Virus record (IMG/VR): IMGVR_UViG_3300003877_000001
Span: 1-64,000 of that record
Reading direction: 5' to 3' (one strand)
DNA length: 64,000 nt
Source of the DNA: a virus
The position numbers and the translations under genes are program-made. How positions within the stretch are numbered: the first letter of the stretch is position 1; every line of letters begins with the position of its first letter. Below the pieces are notes generated by a model. That model did no database searches. It saw only the letters and a program-made list of their open reading frames with translations, and had not been told where the DNA came from. Of the stretch, positions 8,383 through 16,688 are shown in pieces.

Positions 8383-9678
8383 TTAGAATGGTAGATCATC
8401 GTACTCTTCACTTTCTACATCATCTTCAACTGATGGTGTAAATATATGTGGTGCTTGTTCTACAACAGGTTGCGGTGCAACTTGTTCAGTAGGTGTATTA
8501 GTAAATTCTGCACCAACATCAACTGCATCATCTTTATGTGTTCCTACATCTTCTGCTGTAACATTTGTGATGTTAACATTATAAGAATCATTTACAACAT
8601 TAGCTGCTGCTACGTCTGAAGCCATCTCATAACTTTCTGTTGAATCTGCATCAAGACTTTCTGATTTTTCATTTGCTTTTACCATTAAATCTGCATCAGC
8701 AACATCTGGAAATATATATCTCTTATTATCTTGATCTCTATCATCCCAAAATGGGTCTGTACCTTTAGCAACTCTTTCAAGATATTCTGACGAAGTTAAA
8801 ACTTTCGTCATTGTTGCTTCTTTAAATACATCTCTCCAAGTAACTTGATCACTTAACCATTGATTAACTACGATATGATCATCATATAATTTACTTGGTT
8901 GTCTTGCAGTAATTGAAGAAACATCTTTATATGTGTTACCATTTGGCATTCTAGAGTCTACTACATTAATATATAAATCAGTACCTTCATTAATATCAGT
9001 TGGATTTTTTTGTTGATCTTCGTAATATAATTTAAGAGCAGGAACTAACTTATCAAGAATACCTTGATTCTTAAAGTTGTCTTTAAATCTCCAAAATTTT
9101 ACACCATCTTTTACTTTACCTCTATCGATACCACGAACAATGTGATATTTTCTAGCTTCCCACTTACCTGCTTCCTTATAAATCATAATATTCTTTTCAC
9201 GAATTGCTAATTGTGCATCATTCATAGCATCTTTCTTAATAAACTTAACACTTGTGTCAAGACGTTGCTTAATTTGTTCTGCCTTTTCACATAAAGGGCA
9301 TTTTTCGGCAACTAATACAGGATTGCCACCCTGATCTTTAATTACCATACCTTGTGCATCTAATTTAGGAACTTTAGGAGAGTTGTGTGCAGGACAGTAG
9401 ATTTTCCTCCAACCTTTACCTGCTGTTATTGCTTTATTAACAGGTACATAGTGAAAAAATGCTGATTCAATTATTTTTCTACCTTTAAGTGGTGGTAAAA
9501 TTCTAAATTGTTCAATCCCATTACGTGGGGTGAAATATTTAGCAAGAATGTCTTCTTTTGTTTGTTTAGGCTTGTTGTCCGTTGATTTATTTTCATAATC
9601 ATCAAACATTGTCATTACATCAGAGTAATCAGCACCTTGTGCCGTTCCCTGATTCGGGTTTTCATGTGTGTTTTCCAT
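8383..9678 (-). CDS. 32: Single-stranded DNA-binding protein, T4 gp32-like
   Basis: 431 residues. A zinc-binding set C95-x2-H98 ... C127-x2-C130 (YCPAHNS; KCPLCEKA) sits in the OB-fold core, as in T4 gp32, which uses a His and three Cys. The FRILPP strand (58-63) begins the core. The C-terminal 110 residues are strongly acidic and end in EEYDDLPF. That tip resembles the bacterial SSB tip (acidic, ending in Pro-Phe) more than the T4 gp32 end. It coats ssDNA during replication and recombination. The leader carries a tandem repeat likely to matter for autoregulation. Confidence 0.85.
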   Translation of the reverse strand: MENTHENPNQGTAQGADYSDVMTMFDDYENKSTDNKPKQTKEDILAKYFTPRNGIEQFRILPPLKGRKIIESAFFHYVPVNKAITAGKGWRKIYCPAHNSPKVPKLDAQGMVIKDQGGNPVLVAEKCPLCEKAEQIKQRLDTSVKFIKKDAMNDAQLAIREKNIMIYKEAGKWEARKYHIVRGIDRGKVKDGVKFWRFKDNFKNQGILDKLVPALKLYYEDQQKNPTDINEGTDLYINVVDSRMPNGNTYKDVSSITARQPSKLYDDHIVVNQWLSDQVTWRDVFKEATMTKVLTSSEYLERVAKGTDPFWDDRDQDNKRYIFPDVADADLMVKANEKSESLDADSTESYEMASDVAAANVVNDSYNVNITNVTAEDVGTHKDDAVDVGAEFTNTPTEQVAPQPVVEQAPHIFTPSVEDDVESEEYDDLPF

Positions 9679-9680
9679 TT

Positions 9681-9779
9681 ATTTACATTGTTATTATTTA
9701 CATTGTTATTATTTACATTGTTATTATTTACATTGTTATTATTTACATATTTACATTGTTATTATTTACATTGTTATTA
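9681..9779 (-). repeat. 15-bp tandem repeat in the gp32 leader
   Basis: Seven units of CAATGTAAATAATAA (minus strand), one shortened to 8 bp, with TTTACATTG starting at 9682, 9697, 9712, 9727, (9742 partial), 9750 and 9765. The array lies directly before the gp32 start. Units are A/U-rich and unstructured as RNA, and each full unit holds AUGUAA, a start codon followed at once by a stop. Confidence 0.9.
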
Positions 9780-9856
9780 CAATTTTAAATACATTTACAA
9801 ATCTACAATTTTTTTCAGTGTTCTACAAGTGTTTTTGAAAATAAATTAATATTTTC

Positions 9857-9884
9857 GTAACCTTTACTAATATAAATACGTATA
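9857..9884 (+). promoter_or_regulatory. GTAACCTTT-N13-CGTATA element, plus orientation
   Basis: GTAACCTTT (9857-9865), 13-bp spacer, CGTATA (9879-9884). In this orientation it points into the 3' end of a minus-strand gene, so it may be an antisense promoter or may be bound without starting a message. Confidence 0.4.
9871..9879 (-). promoter_or_regulatory. GTATTTATA motif upstream of gp32
   Basis: Minus-strand GTATTTATA overlapping the preceding element, about 190 bp before the gp32 start. If used, the transcript would include the whole repeat array as an untranslated leader. Confidence 0.45.
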
Positions 9885-9887
9885 ACT

Positions 9888-11309
9888 TTAGTTTTGTGCA
9901 CCAGTAACACCATCGGAAACAACAGAAAATTTAATTTTTTCTTTTACATAAAAAATGTCTCCTTCTACCATTCTAACTTGAAGAGAATAGTCTTGTGGAA
10001 TTAACCACGAAGTATCTAATGTGAATTCATAACCTTTGGATGTTCTATCTACTTTAGTCCAAGGAATTACATCAAATTCATAATTATTATTCTGTGTTGA
10101 AAATAATCTATATTCGATATCAAATGTTTGATTATTATCTTGATTAGGATAAAATGCTTTAGTTTCAACAAAAATCTTTCTGAATCTACCTCGTTTGATA
10201 TTTTCACTTTCTTTAATACCACTATATGTAAAATAGTGATTATCTGATAATACTCTATTTGTATTTTCAAAGTTAAAATATTTATCTTGAGAAATCAAGT
10301 AAAATTCTTGATCAACATCTTTATTTTTTCCATTTTGTGTAATATTCCAACGATCAGTAAATAATACAGCATCTGGATATTCATCGGAATTAATATTAAG
10401 TGTTATTCTATTAACACCTTTTCTTATATTTTCAATTGATGTACCACTTACAACTGCTACTTCAATATCATTATAATCAATAATCGTAACACTGTTAACG
10501 GTAACATCTTGTAGTGTTCCACCAACATTAGAATATAAATATAATTCATTATCCTTATCTAGGTAGAAGTAATTTCTATCATCTGTAATTCTATTATCGT
10601 ATATGGTTTCAATATATGGTTCAAAAAATGTTGTTGTATCTTTAACATGGAAAGCTACAGCTTGTCTATTTAACGTTTCAAGTATTTCTAAATTATCAGG
10701 AAATTTTAAACCTAAACCATAAGTAACACCTGATGTTGTTGCTGTATATCCTGTTGAACCACTGAATAATATATCATTAATATAATCAGTTACATCAATT
10801 TCAATATCTTCATTTCCGACTTCAAAATGTTGTGATGCTAATATGTTAGTTGAACCACTAATATAACCACCTTCAACAGTCCAAGGTACATCTGTTTTTC
10901 TATCGAACCAATTAACTGCTTGATGTGGTATTTGTGGAAATTGTTCATCTATATAAACAAAATCATATCCATTTCCTTCATCCCAATCTTCATCTATATT
11001 ATATAAATCCAAATCAAAAGAAGTTGTTCTATCAGTAATGAAATCATTAAACTTTCCACCTATTCTATCTTCACTAAATCTTATTGTATTAACCATTTTA
11101 AGAACGTGTCCTACAATCATTTCTGGTTTGATAGTACCATTATCAATATAGGTTTTAAGTCCTTCTAAGTCAATATTAAATATGAATCTACTTACATCAG
11201 AATTTGGTGTACCGTAAGAAATTTCGGTAACAGGATTTTGAGAATTGTTAGTTCTATTATTCTCTATCAGCGTATTGTTTTTAAGAAAATATGATCGATA
11301 TATACTCAT
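9888..11309 (-). CDS. Virion structural protein, unknown position
   Basis: About 473 residues from the ATG at 11309 (MSIYRSYFLK), chosen because a longer frame (ATG at 11384) overlaps the upstream gene and the short ACAAGGTA before 11309 can serve as a ribosome site. No catalytic motif. Beta-rich, with many Asn, Asp and Tyr and segments such as IDVTDYINDIL and YIETIYDNRI that look like a jelly-roll adhesive domain. It lies beside genes for acidic, leader-bearing proteins, which suggests a virion role; this is inference. Confidence 0.55.
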   Translation of the reverse strand: MSIYRSYFLKNNTLIENNRTNNSQNPVTEISYGTPNSDVSRFIFNIDLEGLKTYIDNGTIKPEMIVGHVLKMVNTIRFSEDRIGGKFNDFITDRTTSFDLDLYNIDEDWDEGNGYDFVYIDEQFPQIPHQAVNWFDRKTDVPWTVEGGYISGSTNILASQHFEVGNEDIEIDVTDYINDILFSGSTGYTATTSGVTYGLGLKFPDNLEILETLNRQAVAFHVKDTTTFFEPYIETIYDNRITDDRNYFYLDKDNELYLYSNVGGTLQDVTVNSVTIIDYNDIEVAVVSGTSIENIRKGVNRITLNINSDEYPDAVLFTDRWNITQNGKNKDVDQEFYLISQDKYFNFENTNRVLSDNHYFTYSGIKESENIKRGRFRKIFVETKAFYPNQDNNQTFDIEYRLFSTQNNNYEFDVIPWTKVDRTSKGYEFTLDTSWLIPQDYSLQVRMVEGDIFYVKEKIKFSVVSDGVTGAQN

Positions 11310-11341
11310 TACCTTGTATGTGATTAAGAATATTTTATTAA

Positions 11342-12520
11342 TTATGTGATTGATGTATGTAGTGCATTCTTTCCTTCTTCCCAACTATCAGTAACTTTAA
11401 TAATATCATCAAGTTCACCATTAATATCTAAAGTAACTACTACAACTTTCCAATTATCACTACCTAATGGTTGTTCTAATGATCTTAAAGCAATTTTTTT
11501 ATCTTCATAACCTTCAGGTATCCAATTACCCTTTTGATCATATTTAAATTTAATCCCTTCCATCTTGTCAACAACACCTGTTTTTTTATTTAAGTCATAG
11601 TACGATGTTTCAAACATATTTCTTTGATTTGGGTCTTTAGTTTTTTTATCCCAAGCTAATTTAACATCTCCTTTACTCCAATCACCACCAGAAATTGCAT
11701 ATTCATGATTCATTATATCATAAAGAGTATTAAAATCATGTTGTGTATAATCAATATTTTTTTCATCTAAATCTTTCAAAAATCTATTAAAAATATCATC
11801 TAATTCTTCTTCATTTTCAGTATTTACCATATTATTAATATCTGCAATTACATTTGCAGCAACATTAATAATATATTCATCATCTACATTATACATTTGA
11901 GAAACATCAGTAATGTCGTTATGTGGTATTGTTTTTAATGAATTTGAATATCTCATTTCTAATTCATTATAAATTTCTTGATGTAATTCTTCATCTGATT
12001 GTTCTTCTTTAATTATACCTTCATTTTCTAAACTATCTTTACGAGCAAAATCAGCACGACTATATTCATCTTCTCCATCAACATTAATTGCTTTTTCTGT
12101 AATATCTTCTAATACTTTACCATCAAACTGTACCTTTTGATTTAATTTTTGTAATGCATCACTTGATAATTTATATTCATTATCATTCCTATCCCATATT
12201 ACAATATCTGAAATTTCACCTTGAACATTTTCAGGATATCCACCTTCTTCAGGTTGTATTTGTGTTGCTGCTTGATATGATGGTTCATCCCATGTTATAG
12301 GATTTGCTTCAATTTGAACTGTTAATTCACCTACTTGAAATTCCTCTTCAGTAATAGTATTTTTAGAAATATAAGTAAATAATATTTTGAAAATTACACT
12401 ATCAGTTCCTACTTCATTACTTAATGTATCAACATATGATTCATTTAGATTTACCTTATTAACATTTTCGAACATCTCGAAAAGTCTTTCTTTAGTCCCT
12501 ATTTTTTTATGTATTCTCAT
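11342..12520 (-). CDS. Acidic protein with capsid-targeting-like leader (candidate internal head protein)
   Basis: 392 residues, acidic, no known domain recognised. Its first 27 residues (MRIHKKIGTKERLFEMFENV, then NKVNLNE) are nearly identical to the start of the next gene, although the rest differ. The leader is a short amphipathic helix ending in L-N-E. In T4, internal head proteins carry short N-terminal targeting peptides cut by the gp21 protease after [LI]-x-E. A packaged, ejected protein is the favoured inference. Stop to start spacing with the neighbour is 3 bp. Confidence 0.6.
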   Translation of the reverse strand: MRIHKKIGTKERLFEMFENVNKVNLNESYVDTLSNEVGTDSVIFKILFTYISKNTITEEEFQVGELTVQIEANPITWDEPSYQAATQIQPEEGGYPENVQGEISDIVIWDRNDNEYKLSSDALQKLNQKVQFDGKVLEDITEKAINVDGEDEYSRADFARKDSLENEGIIKEEQSDEELHQEIYNELEMRYSNSLKTIPHNDITDVSQMYNVDDEYIINVAANVIADINNMVNTENEEELDDIFNRFLKDLDEKNIDYTQHDFNTLYDIMNHEYAISGGDWSKGDVKLAWDKKTKDPNQRNMFETSYYDLNKKTGVVDKMEGIKFKYDQKGNWIPEGYEDKKIALRSLEQPLGSDNWKVVVVTLDINGELDDIIKVTDSWEEGKNALHTSIT

Positions 12521-12523
12521 AGT

Positions 12524-13984
12524 TTAAATATCCATTACACTTTCAATTGTTACTGTTAATCTATAATAATCACCAACATCTTCAATATCCTTTCTTTCTT
12601 TAGTAACCCAACCACCAGCATTTCCCTCAACACCAGCATCACTATAACCCATATATTGTTTCATGGAATTGTACCAATTTTCGTCAAATTTTGATTTAGG
12701 AAAATCAAAAACCCAAACATCAGTACCCCCTTCAAATTTATTACTAGATGGATTACTTAATTCATTATTAAGATATTTTTCATATTTATTAATAGGGACA
12801 CCATTAATATCAATACCATTAATAGAATCTACATTTTCATCTATTGTTTTTTCATCATCATCTTCAAACTCACCATTTTTAGCTTTTTCATAAAATTCAT
12901 ATTCTTCTTCACCAGCTTCAGGGTCACCACCTTCAAGTGGATAATCCTCTTCTAGTTCTTCATCTCTCATTGAAACATTTTGTGGTGTATAATCATCAAC
13001 CCAATGCTTAGAAGGGTCTAATAGACTATCTTCAGGAGCACCCATATCTGTTTCCATTCCTTTAGCTTCAGCTTCCATAGCTTCTAATCTATCGTAGTAA
13101 TCAGAAATTTCGGTTAAATGATCCATTGCAATTTCTAATGCTTTGTGAGGATCATCCGTATGTTCCATTTCTACTTGAATACCTTTAGCAATTTGAACAG
13201 GACAAAAATCACTAGGTTGTGCATCATCTGCTAAACCACCTTCGATTTGATCAACATGTGGTTCTTCCATAGTATTTGTCATTTGTTCAACACCACCATT
13301 TTCAATTTCACCACCTAATTCTGGTGCATCTTCTGCTGCTTCATCTGGTGGGAGTGTATCCATTTCCATATCATCAGGTTCTGGTTCATCACCAAAATTT
13401 TCATCCCACGCTGGTTTTTCTTCAGCACTTTCACCATCATCATTATCTACTGGTTCTTCATCAGGATTTACATCTAATTGTGTTTCTTCAGAATTTTTAT
13501 CTACAACATCTTGATCATCTTCATCAAACGCTTCTTTAATTGGAGCATCATCACCTTTAAGTTTTTCTAATGATGGGTCTTTAACTTTTAACCTATCTTC
13601 TACTGGATAACGTATACCATCATCATATTTAGAAACTTGTGAACTTTCATCACCAACAGTCTTATCTAAATATTTTTTATCTTTTTCCTTTGGAGAATCA
13701 AATGATTCATTTGTATCAAATTTACCTATTGATGGTCTTTTTTTATAATACTTTAACTCATTATTTGCAATAAATTTACCTCCCCTATCACCCCTTACAT
13801 TAACATGACCATCTTCAAAACTTTGTATTGAAAATTGATTTCCTTCAGAATCTTCAAGTCTATCATATTGTTTTAAATCATCAATCGAAGTATTGTGGAT
13901 TTCCTCATTTAATTTAATCTTATTAACGTTTTCGAACATTTCAAAAAGTTTTTCTTTAGTGCCTATTTTTTTATGTACTCTCAT
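12524..13984 (-). CDS. Highly acidic protein with capsid-targeting-like leader
   Basis: 486 residues, very rich in Asp, Glu and Pro between about 95 and 385, with a folded C-terminal segment (VWVFDFPKSKF; GGWVTKERKDIEDVGDYYRL). N-terminus MRVHKKIGTKEKLFEMFENV then NKIKLNE, paralogous to the downstream gene only in this leader. The central region is low complexity and probably disordered. Candidate internal head or scaffold-associated protein, cut after LNE. Confidence 0.55.
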   Translation of the reverse strand: MRVHKKIGTKEKLFEMFENVNKIKLNEEIHNTSIDDLKQYDRLEDSEGNQFSIQSFEDGHVNVRGDRGGKFIANNELKYYKKRPSIGKFDTNESFDSPKEKDKKYLDKTVGDESSQVSKYDDGIRYPVEDRLKVKDPSLEKLKGDDAPIKEAFDEDDQDVVDKNSEETQLDVNPDEEPVDNDDGESAEEKPAWDENFGDEPEPDDMEMDTLPPDEAAEDAPELGGEIENGGVEQMTNTMEEPHVDQIEGGLADDAQPSDFCPVQIAKGIQVEMEHTDDPHKALEIAMDHLTEISDYYDRLEAMEAEAKGMETDMGAPEDSLLDPSKHWVDDYTPQNVSMRDEELEEDYPLEGGDPEAGEEEYEFYEKAKNGEFEDDDEKTIDENVDSINGIDINGVPINKYEKYLNNELSNPSSNKFEGGTDVWVFDFPKSKFDENWYNSMKQYMGYSDAGVEGNAGGWVTKERKDIEDVGDYYRLTVTIESVMDI

Positions 13985-13986
13985 AA

Positions 13987-14697
13987 TTAAAAACTGTCAG
14001 TTACTTCTTGATCTGTGTATTTAGGTAGTGTATCAAAATCAGCAACAAATGAACCATCATCAGTTTGTTTCATACCTTCACTATTTTCAACTTGTCTTCT
14101 TGCTTGAAATGAATTACCATCCCACATATCATTTAAATTATAATAAAAGGGATGTGAATCTTCCTTTTTTGACATTAATTTTTCAACATTAGTTGGTTCT
14201 CTAACTTCTTCAACTTCTTTGTTTAATCCATCAATCTTTGAATTCAACATACCTAATGTTGATTCTAAACTATTTAATTCATCATTCATTTTCTGCATTG
14301 CAGATATGCTTGACTTTAATATATTATTTTGTATTTCATCTGCTGATGGTGGTGCTGGTTCTTCTGGTATTGGTTCTTCCATACTCATTTCACCATCCAT
14401 AGCCATAGGGTCTTCAACTCCCATTTCTTCTTTTGGAAATTCACCTTCAGCAGGTACAGGTTCTTCAACAGGCAATCCTTCGTTATCCATTTGTGGTTCT
14501 TCATCTTCCATAACATTAGAATTGTTAGGAGATACAGGTGATACCGATGATGGTTCTGTCCAGATTTCTTCTGGAATACTATCATCTTCCTCTATTCCAT
14601 CAATAAGGGTATAACTAGCCTCATTCAACGTATATTTGAACAAGTATTTCATTCTATCAACGGTTTCGTTCATAGATTTCTTTTTCTCTATTGCCAT
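13987..14697 (-). CDS. Acidic, coiled-coil protein with LNE leader
   Basis: 236 residues. Leader MAIEKKKSMNETVDRMKYLF then KYTLNEA, again an amphipathic segment ending in L-N-E. Residues about 35-110 are Pro/Glu/Met-rich and low complexity; residues 115-170 have heptad spacing (ILKSSISAMQKMNDELNSLE) typical of a coiled coil. The following gene starts 2 bp after its stop. Together with 11342-13984 it forms a block of three genes with similar leaders. Confidence 0.55.
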   Translation of the reverse strand: MAIEKKKSMNETVDRMKYLFKYTLNEASYTLIDGIEEDDSIPEEIWTEPSSVSPVSPNNSNVMEDEEPQMDNEGLPVEEPVPAEGEFPKEEMGVEDPMAMDGEMSMEEPIPEEPAPPSADEIQNNILKSSISAMQKMNDELNSLESTLGMLNSKIDGLNKEVEEVREPTNVEKLMSKKEDSHPFYYNLNDMWDGNSFQARRQVENSEGMKQTDDGSFVADFDTLPKYTDQEVTDSF

Positions 14698-14709
14698 ATT
14701 TTAAAAGTT

Positions 14710-14889
14710 TTAGTATTGCTCTCTTAATAATTGACGACCTTTACTATCTACAAATGTACGATCAATTCTCTCAATCAATCCCTCACGTTCATCTAGGATT
14801 ATTTTTTTTTCGTTCTTAATCTTTTCATCAACAACCTCTTCTTCAGTACCAAGAAAATCATTTAATACTTTTTCATTATTATCTTTCAT
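14710..14889 (-). CDS. Small charged protein of unknown function (59 aa)
   Basis: ATG at 14889, TAA at 14710-14712: MKDNNEKVLNDFLGTEEEVV, ending GRQLLREQY. Mostly Glu, Asp, Lys; predicted helical. It lies 12 bp before the acidic coiled-coil gene and has the candidate late motif GTATTTATA 30 bp upstream, which supports expression. Confidence 0.55.
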   Translation of the reverse strand: MKDNNEKVLNDFLGTEEEVVDEKIKNEKKIILDEREGLIERIDRTFVDSKGRQLLREQY

Positions 14890-14918
14890 TATTTTTTTTT
14901 TAAAATAAAGTTATTTTA

Positions 14919-14927
14919 TATAAATAC
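14919..14927 (-). promoter_or_regulatory. GTATTTATA motif for the acidic-protein operon
   Basis: Minus-strand motif 30 bp before the 14889 start; it would begin a transcript covering the 59-aa gene and the four genes down to 9888. Confidence 0.5.
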
Positions 14928-15249
14928 TTACAAATTCATTAAATCTTCACAAACAAATAAACAATTAACTCAACCACTTCTTTTTGCAATGTTATATAGT
15001 TCAATGTCATCATTTTTAAATTCATCCAAACAATCATATTTTCTAATCAATTTATTCATTCTATTAAAATCCAATACAGTAGAACAACTCCCAATTCCAC
15101 CTGTTTTTCTTCTATTTAATTTTATTCATTTATTTTTATTACAAACTTTATATACTCTTTCAGAATTTTTTCTAAATTCATGTAAAAATTCATATTTTAG
15201 TGCTTCTAATTTACTATTTTCATACGTCCATTTTTTTATGTTATTATAG
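14928..15249 (-). pseudogene. Remnant of a homing-endonuclease repeat region with two in-frame TGA codons
   Basis: The minus-strand frame reads KKWTYENSKLEALKYEF, then HEFRKNSERVYKVCNKNK, stop TGA (15126-15128), continues for about 50 codons to NIAKRSG, stop TGA (14970-14972), then VN. The pattern KWT-x-E...EA-x-KY...EF-x-KNS...NK-W is the repeat seen in the GIY-YIG endonuclease at 28145. Both TGA codons fall where that repeat has Trp. No start codon and no nuclease domain remain, so it is read as a decayed fragment at the edge of the glycan island. Confidence 0.6.
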
Positions 15250-15264
15250 ACTTAAACTAAAAAA

Positions 15265-15909
15265 CTAAGGTTTTAACATTAAAACTACTAGGTATCTTTT
15301 TAATTCTTCGAAAAAAGGAAAAATTTTATATTGTTTTTGATAGATAGAACCATCTATATCGTGTTTTGTTGTAATACTTCTATCAATAAGAATAGATGTT
15401 AATTTATCTAGATTAAAATTAAAATATTCATACATTTTTAAATCAATACCAAATATATTATTATTATTATCTAATATGTAAATCATTTCATCCTTATATT
15501 GAAATGTATTAAATTTTTCATTAGGTAGTATATTTTTAAAATTTTCTAAATTAGATATTTTATCAAATATGGGATCAATATTTTTATATGTATATTTACC
15601 TCTAAAATAATAATACGGTGCATTTCTAACAAACATTTCTATTCCACCTACATGTTGTGCTTTATTTTCATTGAAAGAAAATTCCCAATATAATTGATTT
15701 GATTTGATTTCTTTATTTAGAATTGATATTTTATCATGGAAATCATTGAGTGTTACTTTAAACTGATTCCACCCTACAAACAATATTGGTATATCTGTTG
15801 GTATATTTAAATCATTACCACCATTTTTCATATCAATATAATTAATATAATCAACCTTAGTATGATTAACTAATTCATCTTCATATATAATATTACCTAT
15901 TTTGAACAT
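15265..15909 (-). CDS. Unknown protein at the end of the glycan operon
   Basis: 214 residues, rich in Asn, Ile, Lys, Phe and Tyr; no motif recognised. It follows the PfkB-type kinase with a 1-bp overlap and so shares the glycan transcript. Segments ILFVGWNQFKVTL and YWEFSFNENKAQHVGG suggest a mixed alpha/beta soluble protein. A role in sugar handling is suggested only by location. Confidence 0.5.
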   Translation of the reverse strand: MFKIGNIIYEDELVNHTKVDYINYIDMKNGGNDLNIPTDIPILFVGWNQFKVTLNDFHDKISILNKEIKSNQLYWEFSFNENKAQHVGGIEMFVRNAPYYYFRGKYTYKNIDPIFDKISNLENFKNILPNEKFNTFQYKDEMIYILDNNNNIFGIDLKMYEYFNFNLDKLTSILIDRSITTKHDIDGSIYQKQYKIFPFFEELKRYLVVLMLKP

Positions 15910-16688
15910 TAAATTTTATCATTATCTACAACAACAACCCCCTTTTGTGTAACAACATATGATGCACATCTGTTTGCAAAATTAATTGCAGATGCAATAT
16001 CGTTATTTTCTAGATAATCCGCAACAAAACTAGCTAAAAATGTATCACCAGCTCCTGATAAATCTCGAACTTCTGATTTGTTTTTAATTGGGTGTATTAT
16101 AGTTGTTCCTAATGTCTTATCATAATGTTTAGCACCCTCTTTTCCTAGTGTTGTTATAAGATGATTTTTAAACCCATATAACTCATCTTCATTTTCCAAA
16201 TATTCTTTTTCATTAATTTTAATGAAATTAATATCATTTGCCCAACTACCTATTTTTTTCTTAGTATCTAGAAATGTTGGTATTTTATGTCCCTTACAAT
16301 ATGTAACTATTTTAAATATAATTTCTTCATCTAAAAACCCTTTATTATAGTCAGAGATAACAACACCATCCCAATGCGTTAGTTTTAATTTACCCCAAAA
16401 ACTTTTTAATGGTTTAACTTTATCTTCAGTATCTATACGTAAAAGCATTTGATTTGATACTTCATCAACATATCTTACTTTTGTAGGTTTATCTGAATCG
16501 TTTGTAATAATATCAACATGAACATTCAATGCTAATAAATTATTTAATACATTTTCAGCCATACCTACATTACTTTCCGTATTTGTTGGTTCAAATATTG
16601 GTACTGGTGCTTCAGGACTTATTCTATTACATTTTCCATATTGGAATACATCCAAACAACTATCTCCTATTACTAATACTTTTTTCAT
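15909..16688 (-). CDS. PfkB-family sugar kinase, HldE/RfaE kinase-like
   Basis: 259 residues. Starts with VLVIGDSCLDVF, then ISPEAPVPIFEP (the SPEAPVP segment typical of heptose-7-phosphate kinases), a GGAANVA-equivalent SNVGMAENVL, and the PfkB signature LSGAGDTFLASFVADYL with catalytic Asp. HldE phosphorylates D-glycero-D-manno-heptose 7-phosphate at C1 in nucleotide-heptose synthesis. It is shorter than the bacterial kinase domain (about 320), lacking some lid strands, so the substrate may differ. Overlaps wecB by four bases. Confidence 0.75.
   Translation of the reverse strand: MKKVLVIGDSCLDVFQYGKCNRISPEAPVPIFEPTNTESNVGMAENVLNNLLALNVHVDIITNDSDKPTKVRYVDEVSNQMLLRIDTEDKVKPLKSFWGKLKLTHWDGVVISDYNKGFLDEEIIFKIVTYCKGHKIPTFLDTKKKIGSWANDINFIKINEKEYLENEDELYGFKNHLITTLGKEGAKHYDKTLGTTIIHPIKNKSEVRDLSGAGDTFLASFVADYLENNDIASAINFANRCASYVVTQKGVVVVDNDKI

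Noticed and set aside
9681-9779. Tandem repeat as CRISPR or replication-origin iterons.
   Set aside because: Units are contiguous without spacers; position in the gp32 leader makes an RNA role more likely, although an origin function cannot be fully excluded.
13276-13539. 87-codon plus-strand frame rich in His and Leu.
   Set aside because: It is the antisense of Asp/Glu-rich codons in the acidic protein gene at 12524-13984.
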